A stretch of DNA of 64,000 bases from Lachnospiraceae bacterium (lineage in GTDB: Bacteria > Bacillota > Clostridia > Lachnospirales > Lachnospiraceae). The stretch lies in NCBI GenBank assembly GCA_902363675.1, contig CABJAV010000006.1, positions 1 through 64,000 on the forward strand, read 5' to 3'. Of this stretch, positions 42,815 to 53,510 are shown piece after piece (the first letter of the stretch is position 1; every line of letters starts with the position of its first letter). The notes under the pieces were generated by a model. It was not told the DNA's origin, searched no databases, and saw only the letters and a list, made by a program, of their open reading frames with translations. A program made the position numbers and the translations under genes.

Positions 42815-45800
42815 TTATTTGTTTATCTCTTTCTTGAGATTCTTCTGTGCAGTAGAGAGCATCAATTTAATTCGATTCAGCTGATTTACCTCAGATGCAC
42901 CCGGATCATAATCAATCGCTACAATATTAGCACCCGGATATTCATGACGAATTTCCTTGATCACACCCTTACCTACAATATGGTTTGGCAGACATGCAAA
43001 TGGCTGTGCGCAGACGATGTTTGTAGCACCCTGGTGGATCAGCTCTAACATCTCGCCGGTCAGGAACCAGCCTTCACCAGTCTGGTTGCCGATGGATACA
43101 ATGTGTTCTGCATCCTTTGCGAGATCCTGAATGTAAGCAGTAGGCTCAAAATGTTTACTCTTTGCAAGTTCATCCCTGGCAGCTTTACGGATCCACTCAA
43201 AGAAATGAATCAGCATATTGTTGATGCGTTTGGATTTCTGTGTGGCACCTAAATAATCTGCCTTAAAGTTCTGGTTATAACAGCAGTAGAGCAGGAAGTC
43301 TGTCAAATCTGGTACGACAGCTTCCGCACCTTCGGATTCGAGCAGGTCAACAATATAATTGTTGGCTGCAGGAAGAAATTTGACAAGAATCTCACCAACA
43401 ACACCGACGCGAGGCTTCTTCTCGTCGGTCATCGGAAGATTGTCAAAGTCACGGATGATCTCACGGCACATCTTCTTGAATTTGCGGTGAGAAAGAATTT
43501 TGGTGTTTCCAACAAATTCCATAACACGTTTCTTCCATTTTTCATGCAATGCGTTTGCAGAACCCGGCACGGCCTCATATGGACGAACGCGATAGAGACA
43601 GCGCATGAAGATATCACCGAACTCAAGCGCATACAGACCATGCTGAATGAGACTAGGTGTAATTTTGAAACCAGGGTTTTTCTCCAGTCCGACCATGTTG
43701 ATGGAGATAACCGGAACATCCGGATAACCGGCTTTGATCAACGCACGGCGGATGAAGCCGATGTAGTTGGTTGCACGGCATCCACCACCAGTCTGGGAAA
43801 TCAGGATAGCTGTCTTTGTCATATCGTATTTGCCTGACATTACAGCACTCATGATCTGACCAATGACAATAAGGGATGGATAGCATGCGTCATTGTTTAC
43901 GTATTTTAATCCTACATCTACACATTCTCTTGCAGGAATATCCGGAATGACCAGATTGTATCCAGCAGCACGGAATGCAGGAAGGAGCAGATCAAAATGA
44001 ATTGGTGACATCTGCGGACAAATGATGGAGTAGTTGTTTTTACGCATTTCCTCTGTAAAAATAACACGCTCGTAATTTGCCGGATGGATTTCACGCTTCT
44101 CGTGTTTTTTCTCTTTTACGCGAATTGCAGACAGAAGAGAACGGATACGGATACGCGCTGCTCCAAGGTTGTTTACTTCATCGATTTTCAGGCAGGTGTA
44201 AATCTTGCCGGAACCTGTCAGAATGTCATTGACGCAGTCGGTTGTTACGGCATCGAGACCGCATCCGAAGGAATTTAGCTGGATGAGATCCAAATCATCT
44301 CTTGTCTTTACATAGTTTGCTGCAGAGTAAAGACGGCTGTGATACATCCACTGATCCATAACGATGAGCGGACGCTCGAGATTGCCAAGGTGGGAGATAG
44401 AATCTTCTGTCAGTACACAGATACCGTAGGAGTTGATCAGTTCCGGAATACCATGGTTGATCTCAGGGTCCACATGATATGGGCGTCCTGCCAGAACAAT
44501 ACCGCGACGACCGGTTTCTTCCATATATTTTAATATTTCTTCACCCTTTTTCTGCATCTCAAGGCGTGTAACTTCTAATTCTTTCCAGCCTTCGGAGACC
44601 GCATCGCGGACTTCGGATTCGGAAATATGGAACTCTTTCTTGAAGCAGGCAACCAGCTGCTGGGAGAGAACTTCTTCGTTGGTAAAAGCCATAAACGGAT
44701 TTAAGAACCGCATCTGACCACTTGTGATTTCATCCACGTTATTCTTGATATTCTCAGAATAAGAAGTAACAATCGGACAGTTGTAGTGGTTGTTTGCATC
44801 CGGAAATTCATTTCTTTCGTATGGAATAGCCGGATAGAAGATAAAGTCCACGTTCTGGTGAAGGAGCCATGCAATGTGTCCATGTGCAAGTTTTGCAGGA
44901 TAACATTCAGACTCGCTAGGGATACTGTCGATACCGAGCTCGTAAATCTTTCGCGTAGACTGCGGAGACAGTACAACGGAAAAGCCGAGCTTTTTGAAGA
45001 ACGTAGCCCAGAATGGATAATTCTCGTACATGTTCAGAACACGTGGAATACCAACCGTTCCGCGGGTCGCTTCCTCTGCAGAAAGCGGTTTGTAGTCAAA
45101 CAGTCTCTTGTTTTTATATTCAAATAGGTTTGGAATATTTTCTTTATTCTTTTCTTTTCCAAGTCCGCGTTCACAACGGTTTCCGGTGATATACTGACGG
45201 TTGTCAGAGAACTTGTTGATCGTCAGCAGGCAGTGATTGGTACATCCCTGGCAGCGCGCAAGCTTTGTTGTGTAGGAAAGCTCGTTGATCTGCTCGATGG
45301 TAAGCATACTTGTCTGGTAGCCTTCTTCGTGACGTTCTCTTGCGATGAGCGCAGCTCCGAAAGCACCCATGATTCCGGCGATATCCGGACGGGTTGCGTG
45401 GACACCTGCGATTTTCTCAAAGCTTCGGAGTACAGCGTCATTGTAGAATGTTCCACCCTGTACAACAATATTTTCGCCTAAATCTCTGGCATCGGATAAT
45501 TTGATAACCTTGAATAAAGCGTTCTTGATAACCGAATATGCAAGTCCGGCAGAAATATCAGCGACAGAGGCACCTTCTTTCTGAGCCTGCTTAACTTTGG
45601 AATTCATAAATACGGTACATCTTGTTCCAAGATCGATTGGATTCTTCGCAAAAAGTGCTTCTTTGGCGAAATCCTGTACTGAGAAATTCAATGATTTTGC
45701 AAAAGTCTCGATGAAGGAACCACATCCGGAAGAACATGCCTCGTTCAACTGTACGGAATCAACAGTCTGATTCTTGATCTTGATACATTTCATATCCTGA

Positions 45801-47074
45801 CCACCGATATCTAAGATACAGTCAACTTTCGGATCGAAGAAAGCAGCTGCGTAATAATGGGCAACTGTCTCAACCTCGCCGTCGTCCAGCATCAGCGCGG
45901 CTTTCAAAAGTGCCTCGCCGTATCCGGTAGAGCAGGAATGAACAATATGTGCTTTTTCCGGCAGCTTTTCATAGATTTCCTGAATGGAATGGATTGCTGT
46001 AGCCAGAGGGCTTCCGTTGTTGTTGCTGTAGAAAGAATACAGCAGGTCACCATTCTCACTTACCAATGCAATCTTTGTTGTTGTAGAACCGGCATCAATT
46101 CCCAGATAACAGTTTCCTTCGTAAGATGCAAGGTCTGCGGTCTGTACATGATTGTTTCCATGACGTCTGGTAAATGCGTCATAGTCTGCCTGATCGGCAA
46201 AAAGCGGATCCAGGCGGGCTACTTCGAATTCCATCTTGATACCGGAAGAAAGCTTCTTTAATAAAGTGGAAAGCGTGGTAACAGAGTCTTCTTTATAATT
46301 AAGTGCCGAACCAATTGCTGCAAACAGATGGGAATTGTCCGGTGTGATCGCATGTTCATCGTCCAGATTAAGTGTGCGGATAAAAGCAGCCTTTAATTCA
46401 GAAAGAAAGTGCAGTGGTCCGCCAAGGAATGCCACATGTCCACGAATTGGTTTACCGCAGGCAAGTCCACTGATCGTCTGATTTACAACTGCCTGAAAAA
46501 TGGAGGCAGACAGGTCTTCACGTGTTGCACCTTCATTGATCAGCGGTTGAATATCGGTTTTGGCAAATACGCCGCAACGGGCTGCAATCGGATAGATTGC
46601 TTTGTAGTTCTTGGCATATTCATTGAGTCCGGAAGCATCCGTCTGAATAAGAGAAGCCATCTGGTCAATGAAAGAACCGGTACCACCGGCACAGATACCA
46701 TTCATACGCTGCTCAACATTACCGCCTTCAAAATATATAATTTTGGCATCTTCACCACCGAGCTCAATCGCCACATCTGTCTGCGGGGCATAGTGCTGAA
46801 GTGCTGTAGAAACAGAGATTACCTCCTGTACAAACGGAACCTCAAGATGCTTGGCGAGGGTGAGACCGCCGGAACCGGTGATCATTGGAGCTACTGAAAG
46901 CTCACCAAGCTGATCAAATGCCTTCTGGATCAGAGAAGTCAGTGTTTCCTGAATGTTGGCAAAATGACGTTCGTAATCAGAAAAAAGCAGATTGTCCTGC
47001 TCATCTAACACAGCCACTTTTACTGTGGTAGATCCGATGTCAATTCCAAGTTTATGTAAGGATTTATTTTCCAT
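42815..47074 (-). CDS. Giant acyl-CoA dehydratase activase-like protein (double ASKHA + DUF2229)
   Basis: A 1419-residue protein. Two BadF/BadG/HgdC-type ASKHA ATPase domains lie in tandem (about 1-265 and 325-590), each with DIGSTT or DAGSTT phosphate motifs and [16 protein letters not shown] adenosine segments. Each has its own bridging cysteine: [11 protein letters not shown] and [10 protein letters not shown]. Next come a Cys cluster CQGCTNHC (about 625), a DUF2229 region, and a C-terminal part resembling HgdB-type dehydratase subunits ([17 protein letters not shown]). Such proteins use ATP to drive electrons to a radical dehydratase. Substrate unknown; no dehydratase subunits or CoA-transferase lie nearby. 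It has its own promoter at 47144-47172. Confidence 0.87.
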   Translation of the reverse strand: MENKSLHKLGIDIGSTTVKVAVLDEQDNLLFSDYERHFANIQETLTSLIQKAFDQLGELSVAPMITGSGGLTLAKHLEVPFVQEVISVSTALQHYAPQTDVAIELGGEDAKIIYFEGGNVEQRMNGICAGGTGSFIDQMASLIQTDASGLNEYAKNYKAIYPIAARCGVFAKTDIQPLINEGATREDLSASIFQAVVNQTISGLACGKPIRGHVAFLGGPLHFLSELKAAFIRTLNLDDEHAITPDNSHLFAAIGSALNYKEDSVTTLSTLLKKLSSGIKMEFEVARLDPLFADQADYDAFTRRHGNNHVQTADLASYEGNCYLGIDAGSTTTKIALVSENGDLLYSFYSNNNGSPLATAIHSIQEIYEKLPEKAHIVHSCSTGYGEALLKAALMLDDGEVETVAHYYAAAFFDPKVDCILDIGGQDMKCIKIKNQTVDSVQLNEACSSGCGSFIETFAKSLNFSVQDFAKEALFAKNPIDLGTRCTVFMNSKVKQAQKEGASVADISAGLAYSVIKNALFKVIKLSDARDLGENIVVQGGTFYNDAVLRSFEKIAGVHATRPDIAGIMGAFGAALIARERHEEGYQTSMLTIEQINELSYTTKLARCQGCTNHCLLTINKFSDNRQYITGNRCERGLGKEKNKENIPNLFEYKNKRLFDYKPLSAEEATRGTVGIPRVLNMYENYPFWATFFKKLGFSVVLSPQSTRKIYELGIDSIPSESECYPAKLAHGHIAWLLHQNVDFIFYPAIPYERNEFPDANNHYNCPIVTSYSENIKNNVDEITSGQMRFLNPFMAFTNEEVLSQQLVACFKKEFHISESEVRDAVSEGWKELEVTRLEMQKKGEEILKYMEETGRRGIVLAGRPYHVDPEINHGIPELINSYGICVLTEDSISHLGNLERPLIVMDQWMYHSRLYSAANYVKTRDDLDLIQLNSFGCGLDAVTTDCVNDILTGSGKIYTCLKIDEVNNLGAARIRIRSLLSAIRVKEKKHEKREIHPANYERVIFTEEMRKNNYSIICPQMSPIHFDLLLPAFRAAGYNLVIPDIPARECVDVGLKYVNNDACYPSLIVIGQIMSAVMSGKYDMTKTAILISQTGGGCRATNYIGFIRRALIKAGYPDVPVISINMVGLEKNPGFKITPSLIQHGLYALEFGDIFMRCLYRVRPYEAVPGSANALHEKWKKRVMEFVGNTKILSHRKFKKMCREIIRDFDNLPMTDEKKPRVGVVGEILVKFLPAANNYIVDLLESEGAEAVVPDLTDFLLYCCYNQNFKADYLGATQKSKRINNMLIHFFEWIRKAARDELAKSKHFEPTAYIQDLAKDAEHIVSIGNQTGEGWFLTGEMLELIHQGATNIVCAQPFACLPNHIVGKGVIKEIRHEYPGANIVAIDYDPGASEVNQLNRIKLMLSTAQKNLKKEINK

Positions 47075-47143
47075 AAAAAGTAACCTCCGCCTTAGTGTCT
47101 ATTATAAATAGGTAAGTAATCATACCGCTCATAAGCATACAAC

Positions 47144-47172
47144 ATTATACGACAAGGGCGAACAAAATACAA
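47144..47172 (-). promoter_or_regulatory. Promoter of the activase-like gene
   Basis: Minus strand TTGTAT (47167-47172), a 17-base spacer, TATAAT (47144-47149); the leader is about 65 bases and ends in GGCGGAGG. Confidence 0.6.
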
Positions 47173-47253
47173 TGAGCGAAAAAATAAACATTTTATAAAA
47201 TAAGAAACGATTTTCGTGAAAAATAAACATTCTGTTAAGAATGAGCACCTTCA

Positions 47254-47283
47254 TTGACAAGTAAGTCTGCAAAAAAGTATAAT
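47254..47283 (+). promoter_or_regulatory. Promoter of the rhomboid-like gene
   Basis: TTGACA (47254-47259), an 18-base spacer, TATAAT (47278-47283), 42 bases before the start. Confidence 0.65.
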
Positions 47284-47324
47284 ACAATAAGTTAAATGCA
47301 AGAAACGAGAGTTAGGAGAAAAAT

Positions 47325-48218
47325 ATGAACTGGATAGACAAAATGGAAAAGAAGTGGGGAAGATACGCAATCGTTAATCTCTCCCGGTATTTGGTATTTG
47401 CACAGATCATTGGACTGGTGATGGCGATGGCCGTTCCACAGGTCCTTTCGTATATGACATTCTCCGGATATGATATTTTACATGGTCAGATTTGGAGACT
47501 GATCAGCTGGATTTTTATCCCGACAGCATCACTGGATATTTTCGGACTGCTGTTTTTGTTCTGTGTGTTTATGTGGGGCAGTCAGTTGGAAAGCCTGATC
47601 GGAACATTTCGTTTGAATCTGTTCGTGTGGGGTGGTGTTCTCTGGTGTGATATCGCGGGAATGATTGCATATGTTCTCTTACGACTGAAATTTTCGGTTA
47701 ATGTCAGCCCAAATCTTACACCGTACTATATTCTCATGTCCATGCTGCTTGCAATTGCCATCTGTCTGCCGGATGCGGAGGTTCGCCTGTATTTTGTACT
47801 TCCGATTAAAATGAAGTGGATGCTTGTATTCGAGCTGGTTTATGTGGGATATGCTGTTGTGATGTGTTACGTGAATGGTTTTCAGGCATATGGTTCAAAT
47901 GGTGCAGGTGGACAACTACTGGCATTTATCGTTGGAACGCTGCAAAGCCTGCCAATCCTTGTTCCGGTGTTGCATATGTTCTGGTTTTTCCATGCAATCA
48001 AGATGCGTCTTTCCAGAAAGCAGAGAAAACGGCAGAAACAGTTTCAGTCGCAGATGTCTGCGCCACGTCCTGGTTCCGGAATTTCCATGCACAAATGTGC
48101 AATCTGCGGACGTACAGAAATTACAAATCCGGAGCTGGAATTCCGCTATTGCAGCAAATGCGTCGGCAATCGGGAATACTGTCAGGATCATCTGTTTACG
48201 CATCAGCATGTGCGATAA
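47325..48218 (+). CDS. Rhomboid-like membrane protein with C-terminal zinc ribbon
   Basis: A 297-residue membrane protein with about six hydrophobic segments. ILHGQIWRLISWIFIPTA near the first loop and GGQLLAFIVGTLQ late in the core resemble the rhomboid/TMEM115-like fold. The catalytic Gly-x-Ser-Gly is not evident (the nearest motif is GSNGAGG), so it may be a non-proteolytic member. The cytoplasmic tail ends in a Cys/His-rich zinc ribbon: KCAICGRTEI...YCSKCV...YCQDH. Function unknown. Single gene with its own promoter. Confidence 0.7.
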   Translation: MNWIDKMEKKWGRYAIVNLSRYLVFAQIIGLVMAMAVPQVLSYMTFSGYDILHGQIWRLISWIFIPTASLDIFGLLFLFCVFMWGSQLESLIGTFRLNLFVWGGVLWCDIAGMIAYVLLRLKFSVNVSPNLTPYYILMSMLLAIAICLPDAEVRLYFVLPIKMKWMLVFELVYVGYAVVMCYVNGFQAYGSNGAGGQLLAFIVGTLQSLPILVPVLHMFWFFHAIKMRLSRKQRKRQKQFQSQMSAPRPGSGISMHKCAICGRTEITNPELEFRYCSKCVGNREYCQDHLFTHQHVR

Positions 48219-48308
48219 CGACTATAAGATTTTTTGAAAAATAATATTAGGTATCCTAATGATTTTTAAAATTTGTGTCAAATTCTGTTTGGTTTTGAAA
48301 AAAATGCG

Positions 48309-48337
48309 TTGACTGAAAAAATTTAGTATGCTACTTT
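48309..48337 (+). promoter_or_regulatory. Promoter of the nucleoside ABC transporter operon
   Basis: TTGACT (48309-48314), a 17-base spacer, TACTTT (48332-48337). An ATTAGG-TAT-CCTAAT dyad lies at 48246-48260 upstream. No purine-riboswitch core was seen in the leader. Confidence 0.45.
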
Positions 48338-48382
48338 GGTAGGGTGAAAAAGAAAAAGGTCGACCGACAGGAGGAAAACATT

Positions 48383-49690
48383 ATGAAAAAGAAGATCTTG
48401 AGTTTGTTATTGGTTGCAGGTCTTTCTGTATCCCTGTTTGCAGGATGCGGTTCAGGTGCTGCAGATGCAGATAAGGCAACAGCAGAAGGTGGAAAAGAAG
48501 CTGCTTCCGATTTGAAAATCGGAGCAATCTTAATCGGTGATGAGACAGAGACATATTCAAAGGCTCACATCGATGGTATCAAGGAAGCTGCAAAGGAATT
48601 AGGTATTCCAGAAAATAACATTGAGTGGAAGGAACGTATTGACGAGTCTGAAGACTGCTACGACGCAGCCAAAGCACTGGTTGCTGATGGATGTACACTT
48701 GTTATTTCCAACAGTTATGGACATCAGGATTACATTGCAGAAGCGGCAGAAGAGTTTACAGATGTCAATTTCGTATCAATGACTGGTGACTACGCAGCAA
48801 TCTCAGGATTGGACAATTATTATAATGCATTTACAAATGTATATGAGTCCCGCTATGTATCAGGTGTCGTTGCAGGTATGAAGATTGCAGAACTTGATAA
48901 GAATGGTGAGATTCCAAAAGACGGATATGACGAAGATGGAAATGTCAAGGTCGGATATGTAGGCGCTTACCCATACGCAGAGGTAGTTTCCGGATATACC
49001 GCATTTTTCCTTGGTATCCAGTCTGTATTTCCAAATGTTGTCATGGACGTACAGTATACAAATTCATGGTTTGATATCGACGGTGAGGCAGCTGCGGCAG
49101 ATATGCTGATCAAGCGTGGATGTGTGATCATCGGACAGCACGCAGATTCTACCGGAGCTCCGGATACGGTTGAGAAAGCATGGCAGAACGGACAGGTTGT
49201 TTATTCTGTAGGATATAACATGAGCATGCTTGATGTTGCACCGGATGCAGCACTTACCAGTGCTACCAACGTATGGTCTGCATACTACAAGGAGCTTTTT
49301 AGCGATGTATTAAACGGAAAAGAAATTCCGCAGGATTGGTCAAAAGGATTCAATGATGATGCAGTTGCAATCACAGATCTTGGACCAAACGTTGCAGAAG
49401 GCACTGCAGACAAGGTCGCAGAAGTTGAAGCAGCACTTAAGGATGGTTCTTTACACGTATTTGATACATCCAAGTTTACCGTAAATGGAAAACAGATCAC
49501 AGAAGATGATGCAAAGGTTGATCTTTCTTATGTAGATTACTCAACAAATACCGTTGTTTACAAGGGAGATACAAAGACTGCACTTGTTACAGATGATGAT
49601 GGAAATTCCTATTTTGAAGAGTCTGTACTTCGTGCTGCACCATATTTCACATTGAGAATTGATGGTATTACAGAACTGAACGCAAACTAA
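48383..49690 (+). CDS. BMP-family (nucleoside-binding) lipoprotein
   Basis: Solute-binding lipoprotein of 435 residues. The signal peptide ends in the lipobox LFAGC. The mature protein is a BMP/PnrA-like type I binding fold with KIGAILIGDETETYS, a KALVADGCTLVISN segment, VNFVSMTGDY and a GYVGAYPYAEVVSG hinge. Relatives bind purine nucleosides or riboflavin-like ligands. The open frame begins 13 codons earlier, but AGGAGG lies immediately before this ATG. It is followed by a stem-loop and by ATPase and two permease genes. Confidence 0.93.
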   Translation: MKKKILSLLLVAGLSVSLFAGCGSGAADADKATAEGGKEAASDLKIGAILIGDETETYSKAHIDGIKEAAKELGIPENNIEWKERIDESEDCYDAAKALVADGCTLVISNSYGHQDYIAEAAEEFTDVNFVSMTGDYAAISGLDNYYNAFTNVYESRYVSGVVAGMKIAELDKNGEIPKDGYDEDGNVKVGYVGAYPYAEVVSGYTAFFLGIQSVFPNVVMDVQYTNSWFDIDGEAAAADMLIKRGCVIIGQHADSTGAPDTVEKAWQNGQVVYSVGYNMSMLDVAPDAALTSATNVWSAYYKELFSDVLNGKEIPQDWSKGFNDDAVAITDLGPNVAEGTADKVAEVEAALKDGSLHVFDTSKFTVNGKQITEDDAKVDLSYVDYSTNTVVYKGDTKTALVTDDDGNSYFEESVLRAAPYFTLRIDGITELNAN

Positions 49691-49717
49691 AAACGTACCA
49701 TAAGGTAATAGAAAGAA

Positions 49718-49747
49718 GGGAGCATGTGGTATCTGCCATATGCTCCC
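49718..49747 (+). other. Stem-loop between binding-protein and ATPase genes
   Basis: GGGAGCATGTGG pairs with CCATATGCTCCC (one G-U), loop about six bases, no T-run. Such intra-operon stems usually stabilise the message of the abundant binding protein and lower expression downstream. Confidence 0.55.
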
Positions 49748-49776
49748 ATAATGTGTTTCTAGAAAGGAATTTATAA

Positions 49777-51324
49777 ATGGGTGAAGTAGAACAAAAGCTG
49801 GCAATTGACATGCGAAATATTACCAAGACTTTTGGAACAGCTGTGGCGAACAACAAGGTGAACCTACAGGTGAAATACGGAGAGGTATTATCGCTGTTAG
49901 GTGAGAACGGAAGTGGAAAAACAACCTTGATGAACATGTTGTCCGGTATTTATTTTCCAGATGCAGGACAGATCTTTATCAAAGGACAGGAAGTAACCAT
50001 CCGTTCGCCACATGATGCACTGGAACTGGGAATTGGTATGGTGCATCAGCATTTTAAGCTGGTGGATGTTTTTTCTGCAACTGAGAACGTAATACTTGGA
50101 TTAAAAGAAAAGGAGTCCCGCAGACAGGTAGAGGAGAAAATACAGAAAATCTGTGATAAATACGGATTTGAAGTGGATCCTAAGAAAAAAGTGTATGACA
50201 TGTCTGTGGCAGAAAAGCAGACACTGGAGATTGTAAAAGTACTGTATCGTGGTGCAGATATTCTGATTCTGGATGAGCCGACAGCGGTACTGACACCGCA
50301 GGAGACAAAACGACTCTTTAAGGTGATGCAAAACATGAAAGCTGACGGAAAGGCAATCATTATCATCACACATAAGCTGAACGAAGTGCTCAGCGTTTCT
50401 GACTGTGTGACCATTTTAAGAAAAGGTGAGTATGTCGGAACCGTTCCAACTTCGGAAGCAACTGAGAGTTCTCTGACCGAGATGATGGTTGGAAAGAAAG
50501 TGGAACTGAACATTGACCGTCCAGTTGTAGAGCAGAAAGAAATACGTCTGAAAGTGGAACATGTTTCGGTTGATAATGAATATGGTGTTTCCGTACTTGA
50601 TGATGTCAATTTTGAAGCATACAGTGGAGAAATCCTCGGCATTGCCGGCATTTCCGGATGCGGTCAGAAGGAGCTTCTTGAGGCAATCGCCGGACTGCAG
50701 GTGACAAAAGAGGGTGGCAGCATCCAGTATACAGCTCCGGGAAAAGAAGCAGAGGAGCTGTTGGACAAGACACCAAAGCAGATTCGTGAGTATGGTGTTG
50801 CTTTGTCCTTCGTTCCGGAAGATCGTCTGGGAATGGGACTTGTCGGTTCTATGGGAATGACAGAAAACATGCTGCTTCGAAGCTACACCGATGGACAATC
50901 ACCATTCCTTTCTATGAAAAAACCAAGAAAACTGGCATACAAGATCAAGGACAGTCTGGATGTCGTGACAACTGGAGTGAATACACCTGTGCGCAAACTT
51001 TCCGGTGGAAATGTACAGAAAATTCTGGTGGGACGTGAGATTGCCAATTCGCCAAACGTTCTGATGACAGCGTACGCAGTCCGTGGACTGGATATCAATA
51101 CTTCATATACAATCTACCGCCTTTTGAATGAGCAGAAGAAAAAAGGTGTGGCAGTCATTTATGTAGGGGAAGATTTGGATGTGCTGCTTGCATTGTCCGA
51201 TCGGATTCTGGTGCTTTGTGAGGGAAAAGTAAATGGAATTTTAGATGCCCGCACAACAACAAAAGAAGAGGTTGGTCTGTTGATGACAAACTTAAAGGAA
51301 CAGGGAGGTGCAGATCATGAATAG
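49777..51324 (+). CDS. Nucleoside ABC transporter ATP-binding protein (two-domain)
   Basis: A 515-residue protein with two ATPase domains, as in sugar/nucleoside importers. Domain 1: Walker A GENGSGKTT, the coupling segment MVHQHFKL, Walker B ILILDEPTAVLTP. Domain 2 has a degenerate Walker A (GISGCGQKE), signature LSGGNVQK, and an altered Walker B region (VLMTAYAVRGLDI), typical of these proteins' inactive second site. Its end overlaps the first permease gene. Confidence 0.94.
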   Translation: MGEVEQKLAIDMRNITKTFGTAVANNKVNLQVKYGEVLSLLGENGSGKTTLMNMLSGIYFPDAGQIFIKGQEVTIRSPHDALELGIGMVHQHFKLVDVFSATENVILGLKEKESRRQVEEKIQKICDKYGFEVDPKKKVYDMSVAEKQTLEIVKVLYRGADILILDEPTAVLTPQETKRLFKVMQNMKADGKAIIIITHKLNEVLSVSDCVTILRKGEYVGTVPTSEATESSLTEMMVGKKVELNIDRPVVEQKEIRLKVEHVSVDNEYGVSVLDDVNFEAYSGEILGIAGISGCGQKELLEAIAGLQVTKEGGSIQYTAPGKEAEELLDKTPKQIREYGVALSFVPEDRLGMGLVGSMGMTENMLLRSYTDGQSPFLSMKKPRKLAYKIKDSLDVVTTGVNTPVRKLSGGNVQKILVGREIANSPNVLMTAYAVRGLDINTSYTIYRLLNEQKKKGVAVIYVGEDLDVLLALSDRILVLCEGKVNGILDARTTTKEEVGLLMTNLKEQGGADHE

Positions 51325-52408
51325 AGAGCCGTTGATTCGCGTGACAAAAAGGGACGGAATGCCTCTGTACAAAAATATGCTGATTCGTGCATGTTCTATT
51401 GTGATGGCAATGCTTCTGGTTGTGTTTTTTGTGCATCTGACAGCAAAAATCTCCGCAGGAGAGACCCTTTCCTATATGTGGGAAGGCGTATTTGGAAATT
51501 CGATTTATATGAGAGATACCGTGTTCTATGCAGCAAAACTTCTGTGCATCGCAGTTGCGTTGGCACCGGCGTTTAAAATGCGTTTCTGGAACTGTGGTGC
51601 CGAGGGTCAGGTACTTGCCGGAGGTCTGGCGACCGCAATCGTTATGGTATATTGCGGAAATGTACCAGCGCCACTTTTGTATCTTATTATGGTGATTTCT
51701 GCGATTGCACTTGCCGCGGTATGGGCAATCCTGCCGGCGATATTTAAAGCAAAAATGGGTGTAAACGAAACACTGTTTACTCTGATGATGAACTATGTTG
51801 CAATCCAGCTGGTTGACTTTTTCTATAATAAATGGAAAGGCGCAGCTTCATCTCTTGGAAAGCTCAACAAAGGAACCAAAGCCGGATATCTTCCAACCCT
51901 ATTTGGAAGTGATAACTCCTGGCTTGTGATCGCGGTTGTTATTTTTACGATTGGCATTTATTTTTATTTGTCCAAGACAAAACATGGATATGAAATTTCG
52001 GTTGTCGGCGAATCCGAGCGGACTGCGGAATATGCGGGGATCAGTGTGAAGACGGTTATTATCCGGACGATGGCTCTTTCAGGAATTATCTGTGGTATTT
52101 GCGGAATGATGACCGTTGCGGGACATGATCATTCTATTTCTTCATCTAACACAGCCGGAGGATACGGATTTACAGCAATTATCGTAGCATGGCTTGCAAA
52201 ATTTAACACAGGACTTATGGTAGTCATTTCAGTGTTTGTTATTTTCCTTGAAAGAGGAACTTCCCATGTAGCAGATAAATGCAGCGGATTCGATGCGAGT
52301 GCTTCGAAAATTGTTATCGGATTGGTTCTCTTCTTTGTCATTGGCAGTGAGTTCTTTGTTAATTACAAACTAAATTTCCGTGGAAAACATGATAAGGAGG
52401 TAGCATAG
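51317..52408 (+). CDS. Nucleoside ABC transporter permease 1
   Basis: A 363-residue membrane permease of the BPD_transp_2 family with about nine membrane segments. FWNCGAEGQVLAGGLAT is the family's coupling signature, and ESERTAEYAGISV the conserved cytoplasmic loop. It starts eight bases before the ATPase stop at an ATG with GGGAGGTG. It works with the next gene as a heterodimer. Confidence 0.93.
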   Translation: MNREPLIRVTKRDGMPLYKNMLIRACSIVMAMLLVVFFVHLTAKISAGETLSYMWEGVFGNSIYMRDTVFYAAKLLCIAVALAPAFKMRFWNCGAEGQVLAGGLATAIVMVYCGNVPAPLLYLIMVISAIALAAVWAILPAIFKAKMGVNETLFTLMMNYVAIQLVDFFYNKWKGAASSLGKLNKGTKAGYLPTLFGSDNSWLVIAVVIFTIGIYFYLSKTKHGYEISVVGESERTAEYAGISVKTVIIRTMALSGIICGICGMMTVAGHDHSISSSNTAGGYGFTAIIVAWLAKFNTGLMVVISVFVIFLERGTSHVADKCSGFDASASKIVIGLVLFFVIGSEFFVNYKLNFRGKHDKEVA

Positions 52409-52409
52409 T

Positions 52410-53399
52410 ATGGCAACGTTAATTGGATGGATTGTTCGTGCGGTCGTATTTGGAACGATCGTAATGTACGGAGCTATGGGTGAAATCCTTACAGAAAAAG
52501 CCGGTCACCTGAATCTTGGTACACCGGGTATCATGTGTATCGGTGGGGCATTTGGTTTTGCCGGGGCATATGCATATGAGAACGCGGTTGCAGATCCGAA
52601 CGCATTTTTATGTGCAATCATTGCAGTGGGAGTTGCATTTATCGCAGGTGCCATTGCCGGCGCAGTTTATACCTTTCTTACCGCAACACTTCTGGTAAAT
52701 CAGAATGTCGTTGGTCTGACATTGACAATTTTTGGCGTCGGTGTGGGAAAATTCTTCGGAACCTATGTGATCCCGGAAGGCGCAGTGACAACAAAAGCTT
52801 TGTTCGCCAACAAAGTATTTATTGCAAAAGTTCCGGTGCTTCATAAATTAGGTGTGATCGGAGATCTGTTTTTCTCTTATGGATTTATGGTATATGTGGC
52901 AATTATAGTGGCAATCATATTGCACCTGTTCCTGACAAGAAGCAGAGCGGGACTGAATCTGCGTGCTGTGGGCGAGAATCCGGCCACGGCAGATGCAGCG
53001 GGAATCAACGTGACAAAATACAAATACATCGCGATCATCGTTGGCTCCGGTATCACCGGACTTGGCGGCGTATTGTATGTGCTGGATTATGGTAACGGAA
53101 CCTGGGCGACGGCTTCGGGTGATGCCATTGAAGCACTGGCATGGCTGTCAGTTGCACTCGTTATATTTGTCCGCTGGAATACAATCAGAGCAATCTGGGG
53201 ATCCTATCTGTTTGGATTGTGTTACTGGGCATACAATTATGTACCGACCCTGATTGGAATAAAAATTAATACGGAACTTGCACAGATGCTTCCGTATATC
53301 GTAACGATTATAATTCTCATTGTGGGATGTACGCGGATGAAACAGGAAAATCGCGGACCGGCATATCTGGGACGGAGCTATTTCCGTGAGGACCGGTAA
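52410..53399 (+). CDS. Nucleoside ABC transporter permease 2
   Basis: A 329-residue permease, partner of the previous gene. EILTEKAGHLNLGTPGIM is the coupling signature and GENPATADAAGINV the conserved cytoplasmic loop. About eight membrane segments. AAGGAGGT precedes the ATG, two bases after the upstream stop. Last gene of the transporter operon; the gene for glutaminyl-tRNA synthetase follows with its own promoter. Confidence 0.93.
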   Translation: MATLIGWIVRAVVFGTIVMYGAMGEILTEKAGHLNLGTPGIMCIGGAFGFAGAYAYENAVADPNAFLCAIIAVGVAFIAGAIAGAVYTFLTATLLVNQNVVGLTLTIFGVGVGKFFGTYVIPEGAVTTKALFANKVFIAKVPVLHKLGVIGDLFFSYGFMVYVAIIVAIILHLFLTRSRAGLNLRAVGENPATADAAGINVTKYKYIAIIVGSGITGLGGVLYVLDYGNGTWATASGDAIEALAWLSVALVIFVRWNTIRAIWGSYLFGLCYWAYNYVPTLIGIKINTELAQMLPYIVTIIILIVGCTRMKQENRGPAYLGRSYFREDR

Positions 53400-53415
53400 G
53401 GTGAAAAGCATATAT

Positions 53416-53442
53416 GACGCATACATATGATATGTATGCGTC
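53416..53442. terminator. Perfect dyad after the transporter operon
   Basis: GACGCATACATA-TGA-TATGTATGCGTC, 12 perfect pairs with a three-base loop, ending two bases before the glnS -35 box. Without a T-run it is a weak terminator at best and could be an operator for glnS. Confidence 0.5.
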
Positions 53443-53444
53443 TA

Positions 53445-53473
53445 TTGACAAAAAAAGTATATATCCCTATAAT
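53445..53473 (+). promoter_or_regulatory. Consensus promoter of glnS
   Basis: TTGACA (53445-53450), a 17-base spacer, TATAAT (53468-53473): a perfect sigma-A match. The leader is only about 30 bases, so no T-box fits. Confidence 0.85.
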
Positions 53474-53510
53474 CAAAGAACAATAGGAATACGGCTGGAG
53501 GAGTACGAAT

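Noticed and set aside
48246..48260. ATTAGG-TAT-CCTAAT as another copy of the iron-gene operator
   Set aside because: Arm sequence and spacing differ from GTTAG-N6-CTAAC, and it sits 50 bases upstream of the promoter; it may just be a weak terminator.
48219..48382. Purine riboswitch upstream of the nucleoside transporter operon
   Set aside because: No three-way-junction core or conserved loop sequences were found; the leader after the candidate promoter is also too short.
53474..53510. T-box leader for glnS
   Set aside because: Only about 30 bases separate the consensus promoter from the start codon, far less than a T-box needs.
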